Below are positions 1 through 4,786 of a stretch of 5,991 nucleotides of DNA, one piece after another. The number at the start of each line of letters is the position of its first letter. The first letter of the stretch is position 1. Both the position numbers and the translations under genes were made by a program. The stretch comes from Bacilli bacterium (GTDB lineage: Bacteria; Bacillota_I; Bacilli_A; RFN20; CAG-826), in contig JAFXLR010000058.1 of assembly GCA_017531065.1 (NCBI GenBank), positions 1 through 5,991 of the forward strand, written 5' to 3'. The notes under the pieces are model-generated. The model had not been told where the DNA came from. It saw nothing but the letters and a program-made list of their open reading frames with translations, and did no database searches.

Positions 1-368
1 ACTTCGCATACCTTGAGAAGAAGAAACCGATCGTATACACAGGGGATTTGAACGTCGCCCACAACGAGATTGATTTAAAGAACCCTGATTCCAATCACCA
101 TAACCCTGGCTTCACTGATGAAGAAAGAAGCATGTTCACTAATCTCCTTTCAAAGGGTTATGTCGACACCTTTAGATATCTCCATCCAAATGATGTCGAA
201 TATTCCTGGTGGTCATATCGTTTCAATTCGAGAGAAAAGAACATCGGCTGGAGAATCGACTATTTCATCGTCAGTGAGTCTCTCCTTCCGAAAGTGAAAG
301 AATCGAAGATCCTTTCTGACATCAAAGGAAGCGACCATTGCCCAGTTCTCCTTGAGATTGATTTATAG
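1..368 (+). CDS. xth: Exodeoxyribonuclease III (AP endonuclease family), 3' part only
   Basis: This is the C-terminal ~121 residues of an exonuclease III-type enzyme (family usually ~250 residues); the 5' half lies outside the window and the reading frame is open from base 3. The family cleaves DNA 5' of abasic sites and degrades duplex DNA 3' to 5' in cytoplasmic base excision repair. Visible hallmarks are the GDLN metal/catalytic block (bases 42-53), the NPxxNxxNxGFTDEER segment after it, the WWSYRF...NIGWRIDYF core, and the terminal SDHCPV motif containing the conserved Asp-His pair. All expected catalytic residues in this half are intact. It ends with TAG just ahead of a small gene, with which it is probably co-transcribed. 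Family assignment is firm; the ExoA versus Xth naming is a matter of convention. Confidence 0.95.
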   Translation, partial: FAYLEKKKPIVYTGDLNVAHNEIDLKNPDSNHHNPGFTDEERSMFTNLLSKGYVDTFRYLHPNDVEYSWWSYRFNSREKNIGWRIDYFIVSESLLPKVKESKILSDIKGSDHCPVLLEIDL

Positions 369-375
369 TAAGAAT

Positions 376-606
376 ATGGCAGCACCGAAAAGAAAGAAAA
401 TCGAATACGATTACTATTTCGTGAGGAATAGGGAATACGCTGGAGCTTTAAAGGAAGCGAACCAGTATTTCGAAGACGGCTGGGTGCTTAAGCAGTGGAA
501 GTATGAGCCGACAACGATGACCTTCGTCTTTTTGCTTATGCGCCCGAAGAACTACGTCAAACCTGAACCACCCGTCGAGGAAAAGCCAGAGGAACAAAAA
601 GATTAA
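376..606 (+). CDS. Small DUF4177-like protein
   Basis: A 76-residue soluble protein starting 7 nt after the exonuclease stop. I chose ATG 376 over the in-frame TTG at 352, because the TTG lies inside the upstream gene without a ribosome binding site. ATG 376 itself has only a poor Shine-Dalgarno, so translation may be coupled to the upstream gene. After a basic start, the pattern is YDYYFVRN, a helix with ALKEANQYFEDGW, then two strands ending FVFLLMRPK (residues ~9-60). This matches the DUF4177 layout as I remember it: beta strand, helix ending in a G-W pair, then strands closing on a Phe/Arg-Pro. The tail is a Pro/Glu-rich disordered stretch. The family has no known function. Being in the exonuclease operon may hint at DNA repair, but that is only context. 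Two terminators follow directly. Confidence 0.75.
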   Translation: MAAPKRKKIEYDYYFVRNREYAGALKEANQYFEDGWVLKQWKYEPTTMTFVFLLMRPKNYVKPEPPVEEKPEEQKD

Positions 607-632
607 AATACCTTGTTTTACACGGTATTTTT
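605..632 (+). terminator. Intrinsic terminator 1 of the exonuclease operon
   Basis: AAAATACC (605-612) pairs with GGTATTTT (624-631). An inner TG/CA pair beyond one mismatch leaves a five-base loop (616-620). The 3' arm runs into a T tract at 628-632. It begins at the stop codon of the 76-residue gene. Confidence 0.7.
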
Positions 633-638
633 CCCACT

Positions 639-663
639 AAGACCATAGCGTGGGTCTTTTTTA
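639..663 (+). terminator. Intrinsic terminator 2 of the exonuclease operon
   Basis: AAGACC (639-644) pairs with GGTCTT (653-658), followed by a T-rich run to 667. A competing pairing, CCCAC (633-637) with GTGGG (650-654), is also possible. It lies just behind terminator 1, giving a tandem stop before the repeat array. Confidence 0.7.
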
Positions 664-698
664 TTTTGGGATTGACACGTTTTGTGACTTCCATCTTG

Positions 699-807
699 GG
701 GAAAATGTGCAAAACATGTGTTAGAAACTAAGGGAAAATGTTGAAATAAGCCTAATATTGTATGGGGAAAATGTACTGATTACTTGCAAATGACCTTGGG
801 AAAATGT
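699..807 (+). repeat. Four 10-bp direct repeats at an exact 33-bp period
   Basis: GGGAAAATGT occurs without mismatch at 699-708, 732-741, 765-774 and 798-807. The starts are exactly 33 bp apart, and the three 23-bp spacers share no evident sequence. Copies 1 and 3 have one extra leading G. Thirty-three bp is about three helical turns, so a protein bound to each copy would lie on roughly one face of the DNA. The array fills the gap between the upstream terminators and the ATPase gene, and the fourth copy lies inside the promoter. This looks like a cooperative operator or a nucleation site for an oligomer; the bound protein is unknown. Confidence 0.9.
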
Positions 808-812
808 ATTAT
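784..812 (+). promoter_or_regulatory. Sigma-A-type promoter of the ATPase gene, overlapped by repeat 4
   Basis: TTGCAA (784-789) and TATTAT (807-812) are separated by 17 bp. Initiation near 818-820 would leave a leader of under 20 nt, which holds the AAGGCGG ribosome binding site (825-831) six bases before ATG 838. Repeat copy 4 occupies 798-807, the spacer between the two elements, so a protein bound there should block polymerase. Sites at the same offset from copies 1-3 do not look like promoters. Confidence 0.65.
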
Positions 813-837
813 TTAGTCGTAATGAAGGCGGTAGATT

Positions 838-2178
838 ATGGAATTATTGAAGAGAAAAATTGACACATTCTTGACCGATTGGAAAAATGACCCCGATCGA
901 AAACCGCTTATAGTAAGAGGAGCAAGGCAAATCGGCAAAACTCGCTCGATAGAAGAGTTTGCGAAAAAGAACTATAAAAGTTTTATTGAGATCAACTTTA
1001 TTCTTCAAGAAGAGTACAGGTCTATCTTTGACGAAGGCTACGAGGTGGAAAGAATACTGAAGAATATTTCCTTTATCGATTCGAACGTGGAATTCATATC
1101 CGGCGATACCTTGATTTTCTTCGATGAGATACAAGCCGTTCCCAAGGCCGCTACCGCGCTGAAATCTTTTAAGCTGGATGGAAGGTTTGATGTCATATGC
1201 TCTGGATCTCTGATGGGCATCAATTATCAGGAGATCGAATCAAATTCCGTTGGCTACAAGACCGATTATGAAATGAAATCTTTAGATTTCGAGGAGTTTC
1301 TCTGGGCGTTCGGCTACAAAGAAGAACAAATCGAGGATATATACTCCTACATGAAAGCTTTAAAGCCTCTTCCGAAAGCTTATTTCGATAGGCTAAATGA
1401 TCTTTTCAAAGATTACTTGGTCGTGGGTGGCATGCCTGAGATAGTCAAGAAGTTCGTAGATCAAAAGAGTTTCTCTGGGATACTTGCCCTCCAGAAACAG
1501 ATAGCAAAAGACTATGAGGAAGACATCACGAAATATGCAGGTGGTCTAGATAAAGGAAGGATACTTGGTTTTTATCGCAAAATACCTTCTTTCCTAGGGA
1601 ATGAGAACAAAAAATTCTTCATCACCAAGATCGAAAAAAACGCGAGGAGCAAAGACTATGTCGGTGTGCTTGATTGGCTTGTCAACTCAGGAATAATCAA
1701 TGTCTCGTATTGTCTATTGGAACCGTCTCTTCCCCTCAAAGGGCATTACAACCCAAACAATTTCCGCGTCTATTTCATGGACACGGGGCTTTTAATCGCC
1801 AACCTAGATGATGAAACTCAGAAGGATTTGAGGAACAACCAGAATTTCGGTGTGGGCAAAGGAGCCATTTACGAGAATTTCGTTGGAGATATGCTCGTCA
1901 AAGAAGGCTATGACCTTTTCTTCTACAAGGATGAGAAAGGTCATTTGGAAATGGACTTCTTCATTAGAAAAGAAAGCGATTTGATACCGGTGGAGGTAAA
2001 GGCGAGCGATGGCCCAACCTCTTCTTTGGTCAAGCTTGTCACCAAACCTGTTTACGAAGACGTCAAATACGGCGTCAAACTGGCCAAATTAAACATTGGT
2101 TTTGACGGAAGGTTCTATACTTTCCCGTATTTCCTTGCGTTTTTGCTGAGGAAATTCCTTTCCGAGTTAAACAAATAG
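838..2178 (+). CDS. AAA-family ATPase with DUF4143 / PD-(D/E)XK-like C-terminus
   Basis: A 446-residue protein of the AAA_14-DUF4143 type, normal length for the group. The N-terminal ATPase shows Walker A GARQIGKT (residues 28-35), Walker B LIFFDE (92-97) followed by IQ, and a sensor-like CSGS (121-124). The middle contains GGMPEIVKKF, typical of the family. The C-terminus has Glu346 (in GAIYEN), Asp373 (EMDFF) and Glu386-x-Lys388 (EVKAS), matching the E-D-ExK layout of a PD-(D/E)XK nuclease-like fold. These ATPases are widespread in bacteria and archaea without an established role; DNA-related, defence or mobile functions are guesses. At least 14 isoleucines use ATA, against 1 of ~15 in the downstream regulator and none of 8 in the exonuclease part, which suggests horizontal acquisition. 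A clear AAGGCGG ribosome binding site fixes the ATG start. It stands alone, under its own repeat-covered promoter. Confidence 0.9.
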   Translation: MELLKRKIDTFLTDWKNDPDRKPLIVRGARQIGKTRSIEEFAKKNYKSFIEINFILQEEYRSIFDEGYEVERILKNISFIDSNVEFISGDTLIFFDEIQAVPKAATALKSFKLDGRFDVICSGSLMGINYQEIESNSVGYKTDYEMKSLDFEEFLWAFGYKEEQIEDIYSYMKALKPLPKAYFDRLNDLFKDYLVVGGMPEIVKKFVDQKSFSGILALQKQIAKDYEEDITKYAGGLDKGRILGFYRKIPSFLGNENKKFFITKIEKNARSKDYVGVLDWLVNSGIINVSYCLLEPSLPLKGHYNPNNFRVYFMDTGLLIANLDDETQKDLRNNQNFGVGKGAIYENFVGDMLVKEGYDLFFYKDEKGHLEMDFFIRKESDLIPVEVKASDGPTSSLVKLVTKPVYEDVKYGVKLAKLNIGFDGRFYTFPYFLAFLLRKFLSELNK

Positions 2179-2215
2179 AGCCATTTGGCGTTCGTAAATG
2201 CCTTGGGTTCTCACC

Positions 2216-2249
2216 TTGACAAGTTAGTCGGGTAAACTCAAACTAATAC
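2216..2249 (+). promoter_or_regulatory. Possible promoter and operator of the metalloregulator gene
   Basis: A perfect -35 TTGACA lies at 2216-2221, but the -10 is weak: CAAACT/AAACTA at normal spacing (2239-2245), or TAATAC at 2244-2249 with too long a spacer. Across the same stretch is an imperfect 23-bp dyad (2224-2246) with TTAGT at the left end and ACTAA at the right. Terminal TTAG/CTAA arms recall DtxR-family boxes, so autoregulation is plausible, though the centre of the dyad matches poorly. Confidence 0.35.
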
Positions 2250-2270
2250 CAAGCAAAGAGGAAAAGAAAG

Positions 2271-2645
2271 ATGCCAATCACCCACGAATCCGCTGAAGAC
2301 TATCTCGAGCGAATCCTCATCCTTCAAGAAGAAAGAGGAAACGAAGACATCAGGGCGGTCGATATCGCCAAAAGCTTTTCCTATAGCAAACCAAGCGTCT
2401 CCATCGCCATGAAGAAGCTTGAAAACGGTGGCTATGTCGATCTAGGCCCAAAAGGTCAACTCATCCTCACCCCAAAAGGAAGAGAGATCGCTGAGAAGAT
2501 GTATGAGAGGCATAAGATCCTTAGCAAGATCTTCATCCAGTTGGGCGTGGATGAGAAAATCGCCTTAAGGGACGCTTGCAAGATCGAGCACGACCTTTCC
2601 GAAGAAACCTTCGAAGCGATAAAGAAATACGTTAGTAAGAACTAG
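2271..2645 (+). CDS. MntR/DtxR-family metal-dependent transcriptional regulator
   Basis: A 124-residue two-domain repressor of the DtxR/MntR family, which binds Mn2+ or Fe2+ and represses metal uptake genes. Residues ~27-56 form the helix-turn-helix (VDIAKSFSYSKPSVSIAMKKLENGGYV), followed by a wing ending LTPKGR (66-71). The dimerisation and metal-binding helices follow at ~72-124. Likely ligands by alignment from memory to B. subtilis MntR are Asp10, Glu13, His81, Glu106 and His107. The sixth, Glu99 in MntR, is Cys103 here, as in the C-x-x-E-H motif of DtxR, so the site is mixed. There is no SH3-like third domain, so the length is MntR/TroR-like. An AGAGGA ribosome binding site lies eight bases before ATG 2271. 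No metal transporter is visible in the window; the convergent neighbour is a small cysteine-rich gene. Family is sure; Mn versus Fe is not. Confidence 0.9.
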   Translation: MPITHESAEDYLERILILQEERGNEDIRAVDIAKSFSYSKPSVSIAMKKLENGGYVDLGPKGQLILTPKGREIAEKMYERHKILSKIFIQLGVDEKIALRDACKIEHDLSEETFEAIKKYVSKN

Positions 2646-2663
2646 GCCGGGAAAAAAAGAAAA

Positions 2664-2704
2664 CCCGGTCTTTTATTTGACCGGGCTCTTTTTCTTTCTT
2701 TGTT
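2664..2704. terminator. Bidirectional terminator between convergent genes
   Basis: CCCGGTC (2664-2670) and GACCGGG (2679-2685) form a perfect 7-bp stem with an eight-base loop. On the + strand a long T-rich run follows (2687-2704). On the - strand the A-rich stretch at 2652-2663 gives a U tract as well. A further CCGGG at 2647-2651 can pair with CCCGG of the left arm, giving an alternative hairpin right after the regulator's stop. Confidence 0.85.
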
Positions 2705-2804
2705 TCTTTGCTTTGACTTCCTCGTCTTCGCAACATAAGAAAGCCTGCCCATCTATATAGCAGGTGTGGCAGCAGCACTTTGTCTTTTTGTTGATATCTT
2801 TCAT
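2673..2804 (-). CDS. Cysteine-rich 43-residue protein, possible metal-binding
   Basis: A tiny basic protein with six cysteines: Cys10-12, Cys15 and Cys24-25, plus His13. They form the core CCCHTCYIDGQAFLCC, flanked by acidic EDEE and a lysine-rich tail. The spacing suggests a small zinc- or other metal-binding knuckle; I do not recognise a named family. I chose ATG 2804 rather than the in-frame TTG at 2867, because a perfect -10 TATAAT and an AGGG ribosome binding site lie just ahead of it and the TTG would be upstream of that promoter. Its last codons run through the shared terminator stem and its TAA stop lies in the loop. It converges on the MntR/DtxR-type regulator, which makes a role in metal handling tempting, but nothing in the sequence proves it. 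Chance ORF remains possible. Confidence 0.55.
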   Translation of the reverse strand: MKDINKKTKCCCHTCYIDGQAFLCCEDEEVKAKKQRKKKSPVK

Positions 2805-2831
2805 GTTTGCCCTGTGAATAACACCATTATA
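2805..2831 (-). promoter_or_regulatory. -10 box and ribosome binding site of the cysteine-rich gene
   Basis: On the - strand TATAAT (2826-2831) is a perfect -10 element with no convincing -35 at normal spacing. Initiation near 2819 would leave a leader of about 15 nt containing AGGG (2810-2813), five bases before ATG 2804. Confidence 0.5.
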
Positions 2832-2849
2832 GGGAGAGTATCCAATTAG

Positions 2850-2863
2850 GCATAATGATATGC
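2850..2863. promoter_or_regulatory. Inverted repeat GCATA-ATGA-TATGC in a divergent promoter region
   Basis: Two 5-base arms (2850-2854 and 2859-2863) flank a four-base centre, midway between the - strand -10 box at 2826-2831 and the + strand promoter at 2880-2908. Its place suggests an operator acting on one or both genes; the arms are short and chance is possible. Confidence 0.3.
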
Positions 2864-2879
2864 TCAAATGCGTAAATAT

Positions 2880-2908
2880 TTGCGATTTTCCTACATATGG
2901 TCTAGTAT
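2880..2908 (+). promoter_or_regulatory. Likely promoter of the membrane protein gene
   Basis: TTGCGA (2880-2885) and TAGTAT (2903-2908) are 17 bp apart. Transcripts would carry a leader of about 50 nt that includes a small hairpin, CGACC (2933-2937) with GGTCG (2943-2947), just before the ribosome binding site. Confidence 0.5.
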
Positions 2909-2963
2909 TAACTTATAAAAAAGCCCATTCACCGACCTTTTGGGTCGATTTAAGGAATGTTTT

Positions 2964-3347
2964 ATGAATAAACCTCTCAGCAAAAAAGCCCTAATTATCA
3001 TCGCCGCAATCGAGGTATGTGTCATCATTTTCTGCCTCGTTGTCTCGATCTGGGTCATGGTCACGATCGATCCTAATGCGAACCAGCAGAAGAACCTTGA
3101 TCTCAACGGTCCATTCATCGGTACCCTTCAGAACAACTCAATTCTCTTCGCCTTAACGATCGTTCTCCCTCTCTTCCTTATCTTCGTCGTTGATGGTGTT
3201 TACCTCATCATGTACGCGACCAAGAGAGAATCGATGCTTAGCGATCAAGAGAAGAACGACCTCCTCGAAGAAGCTAAGAGACAGGCAAGAGAAGAAGCCC
3301 TTGCTGAGATTAGGAATCAATCCAAGAAGGCTGAGGAAGAGAAATAA
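2964..3347 (+). CDS. Two-TM membrane protein with coiled-coil tail, unknown function
   Basis: A 127-residue protein I do not recognise. TM1 spans about residues 9-33 and TM2 about 60-85; the short loop between is polar (DPNANQQKN). Basic residues before TM1 and after TM2 (KK; ATKRE) fit both termini in the cytoplasm. Residues ~90-127 are highly charged, rich in Glu, Lys, Ala and Arg (LLEEAKRQAREEALAEIR) and should form an amphipathic helix or coiled coil. ATG 2964 is preferred over an in-frame TTG at 2940 because AAGGA (2952-2956) lies seven bases ahead of it, and the TTG version would begin inside the leader hairpin. No ATA codons are seen, in keeping with native genes of the window. It is monocistronic, with a terminator directly after. 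A scaffold or envelope role is possible but unsupported. Confidence 0.8.
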   Translation: MNKPLSKKALIIIAAIEVCVIIFCLVVSIWVMVTIDPNANQQKNLDLNGPFIGTLQNNSILFALTIVLPLFLIFVVDGVYLIMYATKRESMLSDQEKNDLLEEAKRQAREEALAEIRNQSKKAEEEK

Positions 3348-3369
3348 GTCCTCACAACAAAAAGAAATC

Positions 3370-3397
3370 AACCGGTCAATAAGGCCGGTTTTCTTTT
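3370..3397 (+). terminator. Intrinsic terminator of the membrane protein gene
   Basis: AACCGGTC (3370-3377) pairs with GGCCGGTT (3383-3390), including one G-U pair, around the loop AATAA. A T-rich run (3389-3397) follows. Confidence 0.85.
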
Positions 3398-3584
3398 GCC
3401 TAAATAACCCCAAGTAGAAATCACACTCATAAACGCCTCATATAGCAACGTTACAAAAGAAAACGATTATTTTCCTTAAGGAAAAGAGAAATGCTTCATA
3501 TGGCCTGTTTCTAAAGGTGTTTTTCTAGCACAAAGGGAGAAGTAAGAGATAACCCTCCCCAAGAAGGCAACAGCGAGACATAAG
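3398..3584. other. Gene-free stretch between two convergent terminators
   Basis: No credible gene is seen here. It holds a perfect 16-bp palindrome TTTTCCTTAAGGAAAA (3470-3485), without a following T tract on the + strand. It also holds an imperfect direct repeat: the 16-mers at 3431-3446 and 3489-3504 agree at 13 positions and share the core TCATAT. The palindrome lies between the two repeat copies. Function unknown. Confidence 0.6.
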
Positions 3585-3610
3585 AAAAAGCCCTCCCGTG
3601 AGGGAAGGCT
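3585..3610 (-). terminator. Intrinsic terminator of the surface-protein operon
   Basis: Read on the - strand, bases 3610-3602 pair with 3597-3589 with a single mismatch, around a four-base loop, and the U tract comes from the A run at 3585-3589. It lies about 20 bp beyond the stop of the distal surface-protein gene. Confidence 0.85.
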
Positions 3611-3629
3611 AAATCGTTAGTGATGTGGA

Positions 3630-4733
3630 TTAGGCGTTGAAGGCGATGAGTGGGAGGTTAACGTTGATCATGCCGTTCTCTGGGTTGGCAGCGGTGGCAA
3701 ACTGTCCACTGGCGTCTCCGCTCTGGTTTCCACTGGTTCCTTCGAGCCAGATGTTGACGATGATGTCTTTGGAGGTGCCACCGGTAACGGTTGTGACATA
3801 GTTCTCCGCGGCGGTCTTAGTGCCAGAGGATAAAGTGTCTTTGTCAGTGTTGTCTAAATTGGCAAAGACGGTGTTGCTTGGGCCAGTAGAAAGAGCGCTG
3901 AGATCCCATAATGGAGCAGCGTTTGCTGTCGTAGCAAAAGTGCTGTCGATGCCTTTGTTATTGGTGTCGCCGATGGTCGCTTTCTGAACAATCAACTTCG
4001 TGACGTTGTTATCGATGAAGGAAACGCGGGCAATGTTGGCGGCGGCAGTGTCGTGAGCATCTGAGGTATTCACCGCAGTGATGGTTGGCTGATTGAGATA
4101 AATGTCAAGGTTATCGGTGCCGGCAGCGGTGAGGGTCATTGAGAATGAGACATAGCCAGAAGCGGCATCGGTGACGTCAGTAATTGAAGTAGCAGTAACG
4201 CCTGCGCCAGCAGCGGTCCAGACAGGTTTGTAGAAAGTCTTGCCATCAGCAGAGGAAACGTCGGTCAAGGCAGCATATGCAACATAGCTGACTTCAAACT
4301 CGTCGTTTGCAGCGGCTGGAGTGGTTAAGGTGATAGTCTTTCCAGTGGTGCCAGCGGTCCAGGTGTAATCGGTGGTCACTGTAAGAGCTTCGCCGTTTTT
4401 GGAAACGCTAGTAATCTCCTTAGCATAGTGTTTGAGGGCGAGCGTGGCCTGAGAGGCGGTAGCCTTAAAGGTTTCGGTTTTAGCAGAAGTTCCGCCAACA
4501 AGGTTGATGTCACTTTGTGATGAAGGAGCAGCAGCATCATCGGTGCAGCCCTTAAGGGCTTGTTTGAGAACGACGTTCAAGTTGCTGCTTGTGCTGTAAA
4601 CACCGATATTGTTGATGTTAACAGTGGCTGATTTGGTGGTGATGAACCAGGCGAAGCCGCTAACGGCGGAAGCACCGGCTGAGACGCCAAGCAAGGAAGC
4701 GAGGCCAAGAATCATTTTTGATTTTTTTGTCAT
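3630..4733 (-). CDS. Ala/Thr-rich secreted or anchored surface protein, distal paralogue
   Basis: A 367-residue exported protein. ATG 4733 is chosen over ATG 4757 because AAGGAG lies eight bases upstream of it, and because it puts the N-terminus in exact register with the paralogue upstream. Residues 1-6 are basic and ~7-26 hydrophobic; the FAWF motif at 27-30 ends the segment. This recalls the signal regions of TasA/camelysin-type proteins with SipW-like cleavage, but that resemblance is from memory and no SipW gene is in the window. Next come NIGVY (42-46), a beta-rich insert at ~93-151 resembling phage tail-fibre sandwich domains, the block ALTDVSSADGKTFYKPVWTAAG, and a C-terminal IWLEGTSG (from ~328) with a hydrophobic end. 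There is a single cysteine (63) and no LPxTG sorting signal. Likely an extracellular matrix, fibre or S-layer-like protein; function unproven. It lies 57 nt after the restored stop of its paralogue with no terminator between. Confidence 0.85.
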   Translation of the reverse strand: MTKKSKMILGLASLLGVSAGASAVSGFAWFITTKSATVNINNIGVYSTSSNLNVVLKQALKGCTDDAAAPSSQSDINLVGGTSAKTETFKATASQATLALKHYAKEITSVSKNGEALTVTTDYTWTAGTTGKTITLTTPAAANDEFEVSYVAYAALTDVSSADGKTFYKPVWTAAGAGVTATSITDVTDAASGYVSFSMTLTAAGTDNLDIYLNQPTITAVNTSDAHDTAAANIARVSFIDNNVTKLIVQKATIGDTNNKGIDSTFATTANAAPLWDLSALSTGPSNTVFANLDNTDKDTLSSGTKTAAENYVTTVTGGTSKDIIVNIWLEGTSGNQSGDASGQFATAANPENGMINVNLPLIAFNA

Positions 4734-4786
4734 TTTTAATTTCTCCTTGATTTTCATTAGGGGTTTTGAATTCGGGTGACCGTCTT

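Noticed and set aside
699..807. Repeat-spacer layout resembling a mini CRISPR array
   Set aside because: The repeats are only 10 bp, no cas genes are present, and the last copy sits within a promoter; a phased operator explains it better.
844..1223. Open frames on the - strand inside the ATPase gene
   Set aside because: They are antisense shadows of a gene with clear Walker motifs and have no ribosome binding site or family features.
2182..2206. Small hairpin after the ATPase gene (around GGCGTT-CGTA-AATGCC)
   Set aside because: It has a G-U pair and no T tract, so it is not a convincing terminator.
3153..3417. Open frames on both strands over the membrane protein gene, including one at 3190-3417
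   Set aside because: They overlap the supported gene; the + strand one also runs through its terminator, with low-complexity basic sequence.
3491..3514. Seven-codon ORF after an AGGA-like site
   Set aside because: It is too short to support, with no gene following in the same direction that it could regulate.
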